A DNA stretch of 64,000 bases from Treponema vincentii. GTDB taxonomy: Bacteria > Spirochaetota > Spirochaetia > Treponematales > Treponemataceae. Both the position numbers and the translations under genes were made by a program. Positions within the stretch are counted from its first letter, which is position 1; each line of letters opens with the position of its first letter. The DNA lies in the NCBI RefSeq assembly GCF_018336815.1, contig NZ_CP050497.1, positions 2,046,001-2,110,000 on the forward strand, read 5' to 3'. Under the pieces are notes generated by a model, which saw only the letters and a list, made by a program, of their open reading frames with translations, had not been told where the DNA came from and ran no database searches. Of this stretch, positions 17,035-25,679 are shown piece after piece.

Positions 17035-17841
17035 CTATATTATGTTAATTTCTTTTATCAAATGATAGGTTTCTATAAAGCGAAGTTGCCAAATCTTCTT
17101 GTCGGCGGTAATTTCTTCGTATATATTCTCCAATGTATGCGCAGGCGCTAATAGTCCTAAAGAATAATCTTCAAAAACGACTTCACCTATCTTTTCAAGT
17201 TTATCTAATAGAAGTCCTAAATCTTTGTGATTAAACCAGCAATCCGTATCCAGAGCATATTTCGTATTTTGTTTCTTACAGGCAATTTCGCTGTTCAAAA
17301 AATCATCCATAGTCGGCTTATCTTTTTGTAACAAACGCGTGCAGGCTAAATGATATTCTATCTTTCCTGGAGTCTGATCAACATCTGAAACAAAAAGGAC
17401 GCCATACTCATTCTCAAATTTAACGGCAATTACTTCTCCCACGTTAAAATACGGATTTCGTTTAATTTTTGCCTTCGGTATCTTAATCGGTTTTTGATTT
17501 TCACTTTGCAGCTGTACTGCCAGTTTATCCAGTGCCTTCTGCCTTTGCGTTAAAGCTTTGCTGTCAATTTCAAGCCAGAAATCATCAGCGCCTTTTGAAA
17601 TTATTGTTAATGCCTTATTCTTTATCTTCTCAGGCAAATGTCCGACCTTCCACAAAGAATAAGCGAATGCAGTCCAGTAAATCTCTGTGTAAAATGAATC
17701 TATACAAAAATTATTCTCGTCATTTAAAATATCTTCAATTATTGCGTCGATATTTTCACCGTCTTTATATCGTTCTACTATAGAATTGTAAATATCATAC
17801 CCATCGTCACTGTCTATAATTTTTACACCGTCTATTGCCAT
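17035..17841 (-). CDS. hypothetical immunity-like protein, 268 residues
   Basis: ATG 17841 with AAGGAG upstream (minus strand). Residues 1-100 are helical (DGYDIYNSIVERYKDGENID; IYWTAFAYSLWKVGHLPEK), of the kind seen in DUF4259-type proteins. Residues 125-180 form a beta domain beginning FNVGEVIAVKFENEYGVLFV, similar in pattern to the 'GD.fa....g.y....v' fold of Imm26-type proteins. The C-terminus is mixed. No export signal. Both family hints are weak. Followed by the membrane gene at 16499. Confidence 0.6.
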   Translation of the reverse strand: MAIDGVKIIDSDDGYDIYNSIVERYKDGENIDAIIEDILNDENNFCIDSFYTEIYWTAFAYSLWKVGHLPEKIKNKALTIISKGADDFWLEIDSKALTQRQKALDKLAVQLQSENQKPIKIPKAKIKRNPYFNVGEVIAVKFENEYGVLFVSDVDQTPGKIEYHLACTRLLQKDKPTMDDFLNSEIACKKQNTKYALDTDCWFNHKDLGLLLDKLEKIGEVVFEDYSLGLLAPAHTLENIYEEITADKKIWQLRFIETYHLIKEINII

Positions 17842-17912
17842 TTCACATAATCTCCTTTAATTATACATTATCCGCTTTTGAGTGATAAAATTCCCTGTAT
17901 AAATTAGGATAC

Positions 17913-18095
17913 TCATATCCTACAGGATTTTTTTCTGAAAATAAAATAGACGAATACAGCCGCAAGTAAGCAGAAGAAGTTGATGATGTATAAGTATCTA
18001 AGTGTATGATGTCTGTGAAAAAACAACATAACGATTAAGAGAGTCATTATACCGAGCGGCACATAGAGTCTGAATGTAATATAGTTATCTGTCAT
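17913..18095 (-). CDS. 60-residue two-helix membrane protein
   Basis: I place the start at ATG 18095, preceded by GGGAAAG; ATG 18110 and a TTG at 18158 are alternatives. Two membrane helices are clear: YVPLGIMTLLIVMLFF and YIINFFCLLAAVFVYFIF, with a His-rich turn between and a basic C-terminus. It follows the transglutaminase-like gene on the same strand. Function unknown. Confidence 0.5.
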   Translation of the reverse strand: MTDNYITFRLYVPLGIMTLLIVMLFFHRHHTLRYLYIINFFCLLAAVFVYFIFRKKSCRI

Positions 18096-18127
18096 AGGTT
18101 TCTTTCCCATCTTTAATAACCCGTAAT

Positions 18128-18832
18128 TCAGGTATTCCTTATTTTCTTTACCTTGCAATTCATCAAATGCCTTCCTAAATGTTTGTAAGCAAAGGCTTTT
18201 ATTCCTGACACTTCCTGATGATGATGTTTCAATAATTCATCAGGAGAATTCCATACTCCAAAATCTTGAGTAATTCCTTCGCTTTGTATGTACGTGTTGT
18301 TCCTGTCAAAATCAATTATTGGATGCCGAAAATCTTTTACCGCAACACCATAACCGCAGAAAAAACCGGTGCAGTTTGCAAATTGTTTTTGCAGTTTTGA
18401 TAAATACTTTTGATCCAGTATAAAGGCTTCAAGTTCATACCACTTATCTTCAAAATACACTTCAACCCAACTGTGAAATATATTCTGCGGTGCATTTTTA
18501 TAAACAAATCCGCTCATTACTCCTTTCTGTAATTGTTTGTCTATGGTAAAACCATGAACTCGACAAGGAATTTCGCAGGCACGTAACAAAGCCATGAAGA
18601 GTGTTCCTTTTGTATTGCATTGACCGTATCCGTCCTTAAGAACTTTAGATGCGCTGATATCATCATCTGTATTATACCCGAATGCGATATCATCTCTTAC
18701 AAAGTTATAAATAGCTTTAAGGCTGTCAAATTTATTTTGTTCTTTCCAATGTTTTTCTTCTATTAATTTTTGAATGCTCGGATTTGAAAAATCCAGCATT
18801 GTAGTCTCTTGCAAGTATTGATTCATATCCAT
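18128..18832 (-). CDS. transglutaminase-like (papain-fold) protein
   Basis: 234 residues, ATG 18832. The transglutaminase-like core is visible: helix KAIYNFVRDDIAFGYN, the catalytic Cys in LKDGYGQCNTKGTLFMALLR (about residue 72), the His in FHSWVEVYFEDKWYELEAF (about residue 120), and an Asp a few residues later (FILD). Such enzymes are cysteine peptidases or peptide cross-linkers. Without a signal peptide it is cytoplasmic; its substrate is unknown. It stands among immunity-like genes and could be a self-protection or processing enzyme (inference). The frame upstream holds a remnant of another gene ending one base before this start. Confidence 0.8.
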   Translation of the reverse strand: MDMNQYLQETTMLDFSNPSIQKLIEEKHWKEQNKFDSLKAIYNFVRDDIAFGYNTDDDISASKVLKDGYGQCNTKGTLFMALLRACEIPCRVHGFTIDKQLQKGVMSGFVYKNAPQNIFHSWVEVYFEDKWYELEAFILDQKYLSKLQKQFANCTGFFCGYGVAVKDFRHPIIDFDRNNTYIQSEGITQDFGVWNSPDELLKHHHQEVSGIKAFAYKHLGRHLMNCKVKKIRNT

Positions 18833-18833
18833 T

Positions 18834-18953
18834 TTATTTCTCCAATGCTTTCAGCAAATCGTCTATAGCCAAATATCCTTTTGCGGTATCATCACAAACC
18901 ATTTTCTTACCTTCTTCTATTGCTGATGCTGTGATTATATTGGGAATATCCCT
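18834..18953 (-). pseudogene. C-terminal remnant of an unidentified gene
   Basis: An open frame without start begins after TAG (18954-18956) and reads natural protein (TASAIEEGKKMVCDDTAKGY, then LAIDDLLKALEK) to TAA 18834, one base before the transglutaminase gene start. About 39 codons of an otherwise deleted gene remain. Confidence 0.45.
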
Positions 18954-19012
18954 CTATTCTTAAATAGTATGTTCATTATTTTGTGCAACGTCAATATGTC
19001 GTCATTACTTAT

Positions 19013-19215
19013 TTATATCTCATCTTCGCTTAATTCTCTAAAATTTGAAATATGATATCCAAAATAGCATTTCCCCGATTTGCCTATAAAAATTCCATGT
19101 TCCGGCATATTAGCTATCTCGCCCAAGTAAATCATAGGCATGTCATCAGAAAACGGATATAATACCATTCATTTTTGCCGGATAAATAATCTCGCACTGT
19201 GCTTCATTATTTTTG
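19013..19215 (-). pseudogene. decayed duplicate of two neighbouring genes with internal deletion
   Basis: Bases 19013-19160 match 22068-22215 (3' half of the 69-residue gene) at about 93% by eye, including the stop codon. They then pass directly into 19161-19215, which matches 22420-22472 inside the next gene upstream. The ~205 bp between those parts is missing. This is a deleted second copy of the gene pair at 22.1-22.7 kb; no start codon remains. Confidence 0.8.
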
Positions 19216-19254
19216 CCGCCTCAAAGAACTATTTTTATAAGTTTATATTCTCAA

Positions 19255-20319
19255 TCATCTGTTATAATTTGTTTTTCCTAAAGGAATAGGAGTAGGATTT
19301 AACAATACCCAGAGAACCGAAAGTTCACGCAAACGCTCTGTTATAGCATCTTCATCACTACCGTTTGCACGTATGCTGGAAATAAGCTCTTTGGTCTCTT
19401 TCAGTTCTTCCTCAGAAAGCGGCGTACCTGAAGCAAAATGATTTGGCAGAGAATTAAGCATATTTCTATAATCTTTATCCCAGTTTACTCCGCCGTTTCT
19501 ATATAGCTCATCCTGCACCCTGCCTGTTATACGGATAACTTCGCCTTGTACTGTTTTTGCAGCTCCGCTTGAAGGAATCAGCATCTCCCAAAGTTCATCG
19601 TATTGTTCTCTCCAAGAACCTGTCTTTACAATAATAGGAGAAACGCCGTCATGTATCTTACGTTTTGGAGCAGGCTTTACATCAAACAGTGTATAGAGTT
19701 TCTCAAGTCCCGCTTCTGTTTCAGCCAAGTAATCTTTATTAAAGTTTTCTCTGTGAAATTCAAAATCCTTACCGATTATTTCGACTCTTTCAGCCATTTC
19801 AGGCACTACCTCAGCACCCGCCTTTATCAGCATTTCTGCAATTTCTGCCGCCTGTACAATATTAATATTTCTGCAAGTAGCAAGGGCTTCGACTAACGGA
19901 GTTCGCCCCATATCATTTTTTGCATTAACATCTGCACCTTTTTCAATCAAAAAACTTACTATCTTAGGTCGGAAAAATCCTGCTGCCGTATGCAGAGGTG
20001 TACTTCCATATGTATCAGGTTTTTGTATATCTCCGCCTAATTCATACAGCAGTTTTACAGTATCTCTTCCCAGTGTGGCATGTTTATATAATGGCGTACG
20101 CCCATAATAATCGAGTGTATTTACATCTAAGCCCTGTTCTACCAGCCAGATAACAAGTTCATCAGGAACACCGCCATAATGAAGTGCCGTATTTAAGCTG
20201 TATCTACCGTTATGAGCAGTAAGCTCACATTTATCATAGACGGCTTTAAGAGCTTCAACATCTCCTGCTGTAATCAGTTCATCAAAATTTTGTGGTAAGG
20301 TAATTCTTTTCTTTGCCAT
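19255..20319 (-). CDS. ankyrin-repeat protein
   Basis: 354 residues, ATG 20319 with AAGGAG upstream. Four to five ankyrin repeats cover residues ~10-165, with typical cores such as GRTPLYKHATLGRDTVKLLY, GSTPLHTAAGFFRPKIVSFL and GADVNAKNDMGRTPLVEAL. A linker is followed by a C-terminal helical domain (residues ~250-345: AAKTVQGEVIRITGRVQDEL, then NGGVNWDKDYRNML) that I have seen linked to ankyrin proteins in immunity arrays. Cytoplasmic; probably binds a protein target. A TATAAT box lies at 20361-20366 on the same strand. Confidence 0.85.
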   Translation of the reverse strand: MAKKRITLPQNFDELITAGDVEALKAVYDKCELTAHNGRYSLNTALHYGGVPDELVIWLVEQGLDVNTLDYYGRTPLYKHATLGRDTVKLLYELGGDIQKPDTYGSTPLHTAAGFFRPKIVSFLIEKGADVNAKNDMGRTPLVEALATCRNINIVQAAEIAEMLIKAGAEVVPEMAERVEIIGKDFEFHRENFNKDYLAETEAGLEKLYTLFDVKPAPKRKIHDGVSPIIVKTGSWREQYDELWEMLIPSSGAAKTVQGEVIRITGRVQDELYRNGGVNWDKDYRNMLNSLPNHFASGTPLSEEELKETKELISSIRANGSDEDAITERLRELSVLWVLLNPTPIPLGKTNYNR

Positions 20320-20360
20320 TATTCTTCTCCTTAGTTATAATTCCAAATTATTAAGTTTCC

Positions 20361-20366
20361 ATTATA
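20361..20366 (-). promoter_or_regulatory. -10 box of the ankyrin gene
   Basis: TATAAT on the minus strand, 41 bases before the ankyrin ATG. No consensus -35 at 17 bases; TTGATA is present only 9 bases upstream. Confidence 0.35.
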
Positions 20367-20411
20367 CTATGTGGGTATCAAAAGTATTTGACACTTGTAT
20401 ATTTTATATTT

Positions 20412-20819
20412 CTAAACCCACTTAAGCCCATTAACATCTTTTAAAACCATAGATTTTCCATCATAATCATTTTTTAATTCAACTTCTTTTTCCTTAACCG
20501 ATATGTTGTTGTACCAGTGTTCCAAGCTTGCATACTTTCCTGTATGGATATTGATAAGCATGCTTGTTATGGGATCCCAAGTGCCTTTTTTTACCGTTTC
20601 CGCCAGTAAATAATACGCATCTAAAAATATAAGATTTCTCCCATATATCCAAAATGGAAGTTTAATATCTAACAGCGGCAATTTTACAGAAAAAATATCA
20701 TCTCCATGCGGCGGCACTGTTTCGTAATGAAATTCTATCTCACTCCCATAATATGCAACCACCGCCCCCTCACAATCGATGCTTTGAGGAACACCCTCCT
20801 CAGCTATGATAAATTCCAT
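20412..20819 (-). CDS. hypothetical protein, 135 residues
   Basis: ATG 20819 is chosen because AGGAGA lies 6 bases upstream; the frame is open further back but overlaps the preceding gene. The sequence is mixed alpha/beta with many aromatic residues (VVAYYGSEIEFHYETVPPHG; LDIKLPFWIYGRNLIFLDAY). No export signal and no recognised family. It follows the DUF2262 gene by 19 bases and probably shares its transcript. Confidence 0.6.
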   Translation of the reverse strand: MEFIIAEEGVPQSIDCEGAVVAYYGSEIEFHYETVPPHGDDIFSVKLPLLDIKLPFWIYGRNLIFLDAYYLLAETVKKGTWDPITSMLINIHTGKYASLEHWYNNISVKEKEVELKNDYDGKSMVLKDVNGLKWV

Positions 20820-20838
20820 CACTTCTCCTGATATTTTC

Positions 20839-21691
20839 TTACCCTTCCATATCGGCTGACACAATTCCCTTCTTTAAGCTTCCGCATACTGTTATACAAT
20901 GCCCGAAGAAAAGGTCGTCATCATCAAAATAGGCAGAAAATGAACCGCCTGATGTCATACAAATTGAACTGAGGCTAATCCTTTTTGCAAAACTTTTTTC
21001 TGTAATTTCAGAAGTTTCATCATCAGATTCTGCCCATTCGCAGGCGAGTTTAGTAAGCTTTTTTGCAGCAAAACTACGCAGGTCTGCATCCCATTTTTCC
21101 TGCTCTGAAAGCATTGTTTTCAAGGCTTTTTTCGCCTTTGTTATTTCACCCTTATTATCCTTATCTACATCTAATATAATATTTATTTTTTCCATCCTGC
21201 CAAAGAATATTTCCCTTAAAACTCTTAATTTGTTTATCATAAATCAGTTCACCTAATATATCATCTTGTAAAATTATAGGTTTTCTATACTCTGCAAGTA
21301 TTTCTTCCAATTCCTTACAAGCCGCATTTTTTTCAAGAACTTCCACAACTAAAAAATGTTTTTTTGTCGGTAGTACACCGTTTGGAACTTCCTCAGGAAG
21401 CTTTGCACGCACCTTTAATTTGTAAATGGTTTCGTCTTCAAATTGATATGGTAAATTTTCTTTGTCTGTGACAGGATATACTATACGCCCTTCTTCTTTA
21501 TGCAGTTCACCTGTTTCACAGTCCACATAAGCTAAGAAATAAGCAGCCCAGTCCCAAAAACCGTTTCTCAAACTTCCGCCGCCGCCTTCGTGCCTTAGAA
21601 CAATAATCTCTCGTTTCTTTTTCTCAAAAGAGTCTTCCCATTCTTTTTGTGTCATTTTATTTCTTAGCCGCATGTATTCAATTAATTCCAT
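20839..21691 (-). CDS. DUF2262-family protein, frameshifted at an A6 run
   Basis: The first part starts at ATG 21691 (overlapping the upstream stop as TAATG, GGAGG upstream) and covers ~170 residues ending in KSFKGNILWQDG. The second frame continues with KINIILDVDKDNKGEITKAK and ends in the family signature DLFFGHCITVCGSLKKGIVS. With seven instead of six A (T6 at 21186-21191 on the + strand) the two join as WQDGKKINIILDVD. The full ~283 residues fit DUF2262, a family of unknown activity found in toxin-immunity neighbourhoods. Confidence 0.75.
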
Positions 21692-22032
21692 TAAGTCCTC
21701 CAATCAATCCCCTCACCTGAATGTTTGACAAACTCATATACATCTGAGGCTACACGTTTCATTTCAATCGAACCAAAAGCTCCCAAGTCATTCATATAAA
21801 TAGTATCATCAGAATCTTTTTTTATAAAGAAAGCCAAGTCACCGTCCTGTCCAATCATAAAAAAATCCGGCTCCCATTCTTCTATCTGATAAGTAGTATT
21901 TCTTTCTACCAAATCCGCCTTTGAATATAAAATGATACCGGTATCCTCTATTGTAAATTCTCCATCCTCTCCTATTTCTAATAAAAATTTATCATATAAA
22001 GTAGGCAGTACAAAATCCATCTGATTATTCAT
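21691..22032 (-). CDS. SUKH (SMI1/KNR4) superfamily immunity-type protein
   Basis: 113 residues from ATG 22032, with GGAGAAG upstream (a TTG five codons earlier is possible). The pattern is that of SUKH proteins: N-terminal helix ending LPTLYDKFLLEIGEDGEF, then a beta meander with TYQIEEWEPDFFMIGQDGD and DTIYMNDLGAFGSIEMKRVA, and a terminal helix. SUKH proteins are the most widespread immunity proteins against polymorphic nuclease and other toxins; they act in the cytoplasm by binding the toxin. Translationally coupled to the DUF2262 gene. Confidence 0.8.
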   Translation of the reverse strand: MNNQMDFVLPTLYDKFLLEIGEDGEFTIEDTGIILYSKADLVERNTTYQIEEWEPDFFMIGQDGDLAFFIKKDSDDTIYMNDLGAFGSIEMKRVASDVYEFVKHSGEGIDWRT

Positions 22033-22067
22033 TGTAAACTTCTCCAAATATTTTCTGTCTTAATATT

Positions 22068-22277
22068 TTATATCTCATCTTCGCTTAATTCTCTAAAATT
22101 TGAAATATGATACCCAAAATAACATTTTCCGGATTGACCTATAAAAATTCCATGTTCCAGCATATTAGCTATTTCGCCTAAGTAAATCATAGGCATATCA
22201 TCAGAAAACGGATATTCAAAAGATATTTCATCTTTAAGAGTAACCAAAGTTTTTTCTTTCATTGTGTAAGTGCTCAA
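22068..22277 (-). CDS. hypothetical protein, 69 residues
   Basis: TTG start 22277 with GGAG 7 bases upstream; ATG 22262 is the alternative. Short beta-rich sequence (SFEYPFSDDMPMIYLGEIAN; HGIFIGQSGKCYFGYHISNF) ending in acidic LSEDEI. It may be a complete small protein or the end of a larger one. A decayed copy of its 3' half lies at 19013-19160, showing that this module has been duplicated. No family recognised. Confidence 0.5.
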   Translation of the reverse strand: MSTYTMKEKTLVTLKDEISFEYPFSDDMPMIYLGEIANMLEHGIFIGQSGKCYFGYHISNFRELSEDEI

Positions 22278-22281
22278 TTTA

Positions 22282-22665
22282 TTACTCCATTTGAAATGCG
22301 ATTTTGCATTTTGAGTTCTTTAAATTTGGAAAGCCATATTCCTCTAATCGATTTAATGTTTTTTGAATAGATTCGGTTATATTCTTTTTGCTAATAGGTA
22401 AATTGCTTACGATATATATAATACCACTCAGTTTTGCCGGATAAATAATACCGCAGTTAGATTCATTATTTATAATACGGAGCAGGTAAACATCATATTT
22501 TGTTTTAACATAGAAATCAAACTCTTGATTATCATAAATCTCCTCCGGGATCAGGTGGACTGGAGCTACGATACAGTCTTTCATTTGAAAACTATCATTT
22601 CCAAAATGTGCTTTACAATTGTGTTTTCGCTTTATTCTTTCTATCCATTCAGTAATCATCATCAT
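22282..22665 (-). CDS. hypothetical protein, 127 residues
   Basis: I start at the triple ATG 22665 to avoid a 74-base overlap with the LRR gene; upstream codons of the same frame lack a ribosome site. The protein begins with a helix (ITEWIERIKRKHNCKAHFGN) and continues with strands (KDCIVAPVHLIPEEIYDNQ; KYDVYLLRIINNESNCGIIY), ending with a helix. No signal peptide. Part of it is duplicated in the remnant at 19161-19215. No family recognised. Confidence 0.55.
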   Translation of the reverse strand: MMMITEWIERIKRKHNCKAHFGNDSFQMKDCIVAPVHLIPEEIYDNQEFDFYVKTKYDVYLLRIINNESNCGIIYPAKLSGIIYIVSNLPISKKNITESIQKTLNRLEEYGFPNLKNSKCKIAFQME

Positions 22666-22693
22666 CTCGGTTTTAAAATTATATAAATACAAA

Positions 22694-23410
22694 CTAACGA
22701 ACATGGTCATTTTGTGGAATATCTTTAAACTTTTCTGCAAATCTATCATTCCATATTTTGTAGTCATAAGCAGGCATATTAACAGATAGGAATTCTAATT
22801 TTTCAAGTTCTAAAACAGGCGAATAATCTCCATTCAATAGCCTAAATCCCGTTGTATGAAGATTTTTAATATTCTTCAAACTTTTTAAAAAATCAAAAGA
22901 ATCTACTTTAATTATATTTTCCATAGAACTATGAATTCCCAGTTGTTTAAGATTTTTTAATTTTCCCAACGGAGAATAATCCGTTACGCCGGTAAAGTTA
23001 GATAATATAAGTACTTCTAAATTTTTTATTTCGCCTATGGGCTGCAAACTTTTTACTCTTGATGAAGCATATACTGAAAGTGCCTTTAAATTTTTTAATT
23101 TTGCAATACACTGTATGTCCGAGAAATTGCCCTGAAATATAACGAGTTCTTCAAGTGATGTTTGATTACATATCGATTCCAATAACTTCTGATTTACAAT
23201 ACCTGTTACTAAAAGCTTTTTAATGTTTGTTTTTGTATTGTTAAAATAATCTATCCAGCTTTTTAAAATGTTATCTCTATCTTTTTTTAAAGGATATTTT
23301 TCTTCAGATAATCCGTAGCAATATAACTTTAAAATTTCTTCTCCTGTATAATCTTTTAACTCTGTAATAGAGTTTCCTGCCCATTTTGCATTCCAATTAT
23401 AGTAATTCAT
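22694..23410 (-). CDS. leucine-rich-repeat protein (SDS22/internalin type)
   Basis: 238 residues, ATG 23410. From about residue 60 on there are regular 22-24-residue leucine-rich repeats: SLEELVIFQGNFSDIQCIAK, LKNLKALSVYASSRVKSLQP, IKNLEVLILSNFTGVTDYSP, LKNLKQLGIHSSMENIIKV, and two more. The N-terminal ~55 residues are a helical cap. No export signal, so cytoplasmic; a binding protein, probably of the immunity type. It heads the run of minus-strand genes down to 20.4 kb. Confidence 0.8.
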   Translation of the reverse strand: MNYYNWNAKWAGNSITELKDYTGEEILKLYCYGLSEEKYPLKKDRDNILKSWIDYFNNTKTNIKKLLVTGIVNQKLLESICNQTSLEELVIFQGNFSDIQCIAKLKNLKALSVYASSRVKSLQPIGEIKNLEVLILSNFTGVTDYSPLGKLKNLKQLGIHSSMENIIKVDSFDFLKSLKNIKNLHTTGFRLLNGDYSPVLELEKLEFLSVNMPAYDYKIWNDRFAEKFKDIPQNDHVR

Positions 23411-23454
23411 AATTATTCTCCCATATTCACATAACAGTCAGTTCACCACTTGAT

Positions 23455-24024
23455 TTAAACTCCGACAAAGGACTGTTTTATTTCAGACAGCTCTTTTAAC
23501 TTTCTTTCCAAAATCACTGCATTCATTCCGTTTTTGATTGCAATTTCATAATACTTATCAAATTCGGGATGATTATTTTGTTTTACAACTGCTAAAAGTT
23601 CTGCAAAATATCCCCAAACATTATTATAGCTTTTTGTTGAAGTATAATCTTCTCTTTTCGGCATCCACTTGAGTTTTACAAAGAATTTGTAAAGTATCTT
23701 ACTCCATGTTTCTACATCATCATCATAGCAAAAAAACTTGGTCTCAAACAGACTGCCGAAACGCCTGTCCCAAAATTTTACATTGTCAGGCAGATACCAA
23801 CTATTACGGGTGTCGCGGCATATCAATTCTGTTATTATTCTTTCAAGTATTTCGGATGGAAAACCTCCGGCACAACCATAACTTCCGGCAACTGAAGTTT
23901 GTGCCGCTTCCTCTTTAAGTTCTTCATAGGCTGTGCTGCTATCAAGCAACAACAAAGCAATTTGGGCACGGTGACCAAATGCTTTTCCTGCACTCAATAT
24001 TCTATATTTCTCAATCTCGTTCAT
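23455..24024 (-). CDS. hypothetical helical protein, 189 residues
   Basis: ATG 24024 with GGAGG 4 bases upstream. Largely helical with aromatic segments (AQIALLLLDSSTAYEELKEE; WSKILYKFFVKLKWMPKRED; WGYFAELLAVVKQNNHPEFD). A Gly/Ser/Cys-rich turn (VAGSYGCAGGFP) interrupts the first third. No signal peptide and no recognised family. Lies just downstream of the severed 3' end of the gene at 24162. Confidence 0.6.
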   Translation of the reverse strand: MNEIEKYRILSAGKAFGHRAQIALLLLDSSTAYEELKEEAAQTSVAGSYGCAGGFPSEILERIITELICRDTRNSWYLPDNVKFWDRRFGSLFETKFFCYDDDVETWSKILYKFFVKLKWMPKREDYTSTKSYNNVWGYFAELLAVVKQNNHPEFDKYYEIAIKNGMNAVILERKLKELSEIKQSFVGV

Positions 24025-24049
24025 AGTTCCTCCGCTCGCCTAACTTTTT

Positions 24050-24623
24050 CTATAATCCGAATTTTTCCCAGTCCTTAACCGATTCAATCAACATACCCCG
24101 ACACAAATGTCGGGGTATGTTGTTCTCATAAGGTGGTTGCAGTCGGCTTTAATACCCTTTGTTACGACGCAGAGCGTCGGGGTATTAAACCCTCCGCACG
24201 AATAACAGGTATCCAACTATCGATTTCAAATTTTTCCTGTTCATAGGGTTCAGTATATCCATCCACTATTAATATTCCGCTGCATTGGATATGAGCCTTG
24301 CTATTCCTTATTTCAAGAATTTTTAATTTGTATGAAACCATCGGTTCGTGTTCATAAATGTAAAATGAATCTTCTCTGTCATTGCTTTCTTCTATTGTCA
24401 TTACAGAAAAGAATTCTCCAATTAATTCTGCTGCTGAGTTTTTGTTTGTACCTATCCAATTTATGCAAATAGAAGGTGCTATTGTTTCGCCCCTAAAATT
24501 ACCTTTAGCAAATCCGACATCCACTGACCATGATGCAGATCCATCTTCTTTTAAATACATCAGACAGCTCTGTCTTCCGTTCCAGTCATCTTCAAACGTA
24601 TGATTTTCTCCGATCTTTAGCAT
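24050..24623 (-). pseudogene. 153-codon ORF whose 3' end is displaced by the AAT-flanked repeat
   Basis: The reading frame begins at ATG 24623 and reads natural beta-rich protein (DGSASWSVDVGFAKGNFRGE; YIYEHEPMVSYKLKILEIRN) to DSWIPVI, then enters the repeat and stops at 24162 after 12 repeat-encoded residues. On the far side of the repeat the old ending ESVKDWEKFGL plus TAG is still present (24050-24085). Removing the repeat and one AAT rejoins GTT-ATT-GAA-TCG exactly in frame. The altered protein may still fold, since only its last 11 residues are replaced. Family unknown. Confidence 0.75.
24089..24200 (+). repeat. AAT-flanked hairpin repeat, copy 2 (112 bp)
   Basis: It begins CAACATACCCCGACACAAAT and ends CCCTCCGCACG, with AAT at 24086-24088 and 24201-24203. 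It lacks hairpin B. It lies antisense to the gene it enters, which now ends inside it. Confidence 0.9.
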
Positions 24624-24668
24624 TTGTTATCTCCCTTTCACTGATAGTATATGTCATTCAATGCTGAT

Positions 24669-24797
24669 TTATTTGAAAATTCCTTGTAACCATTTCACAA
24701 TATCATCCGTCGTTTTATCACACGATAATACCAATTGATTACAGACATTTTCAGCTCCTCCTCTCATTTCTCTGAACGATTTGTAAAATACATCTAT
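24669..24797 (-). pseudogene. same-frame remnant after the stop of the 24798 gene
   Basis: After the TGA at 24798-24800 the same frame stays open for 42 codons and reads natural protein (IDVFYKSFREMRGGAENVCN, then LVLSCDKTTDDIVKWLQGIF) to TAA 24669. It could be the lost C-terminus of that gene (a nonsense mutation) or the end of another deleted gene. Confidence 0.4.
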
Positions 24798-25487
24798 TCA
24801 TCCTGCAATCAATTCCGATAATTCAAAATCTGATAAAACGGAATCCGTATATAGTTTTCTCAACAAATTATCATCGAATTTCATAGAGTAATATTCTGTA
24901 ACAAATTCTCGAAATCTTTCATACGAATCGAAAGCATATCCCAATAGCCAATAACCTCTATCATGTTCATCCGTCTGATTTTGGTGAACTTCCCCATCAT
25001 ACCAAATGAAAAATGTCGTTTCCGCCCTTTCGTCTACTGAAAAAAGATTCATCAATTTCTCGTCAAGCCCTTCGTACATCTTGTCTATAATACTTTGATT
25101 CCATTCGTCGGCAGCAAATTGGTTCAGACTGTTTTCATGCGCAAAGCCTTTTACCAACACCACTGTTTCCGTAAAGATTACAGATAACGAATCTCCTGCT
25201 CCGTTATCAATAACATATTTGAGATTCGAGTCGAGTTTCTTCTTTCTTACCAATCGCAAGTCATCTTCCGACGGGTCAGTCAAAGCATTATCCAAAATAT
25301 ATAGCGCCTCCAATCTTGTATGCATATTATCCCAATCCATATACTTCATATCGTTTCTCTTCCGTATTTCTTTGTCGTATCTCTTTTGTGAAAATAATGC
25401 ACTGGCAGAACGTTCCGGCTTATCGATTGATAAGCCATTCTTTAAATATCGATAATCAACATTTCTATAACTACATTCCACGCACAA
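24798..25487 (-). CDS. hypothetical protein, 229 residues
   Basis: The frame opens at TTG 25487; no clear ribosome site is seen, and ATG codons near residue 47-50 are alternatives. Helical N-terminal region (NMHTRLEALYILDNALTDPS), a central beta region (LSVIFTETVVLVKGFAHENS; ETTFFIWYDGEVHQNQTDEH) and a helical end (YERFREFVTEYYSMKFDDN). No signal peptide, no recognised family. The same frame continues beyond its TGA (see 24669-24797), so the present end may be premature. Confidence 0.55.
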   Translation of the reverse strand: MCVECSYRNVDYRYLKNGLSIDKPERSASALFSQKRYDKEIRKRNDMKYMDWDNMHTRLEALYILDNALTDPSEDDLRLVRKKKLDSNLKYVIDNGAGDSLSVIFTETVVLVKGFAHENSLNQFAADEWNQSIIDKMYEGLDEKLMNLFSVDERAETTFFIWYDGEVHQNQTDEHDRGYWLLGYAFDSYERFREFVTEYYSMKFDDNLLRKLYTDSVLSDFELSELIAG

Positions 25488-25679
25488 TTCTCATTTCATT
25501 ACATATTTGACACTATTCTACCCTTTTTAAGGTGTTTTTTCTACTGTCAGATTTTCATCGTCCCTCTTAAAAACGATAAGGAAAAATGATACAATAGAAT
25601 ATGAAAGGAAGAGGATTAGTTGATGAAGAAGCTCGGTTGAAAGGATTAAGTATATTGAAACAAATAAGGAAGATAAAAT

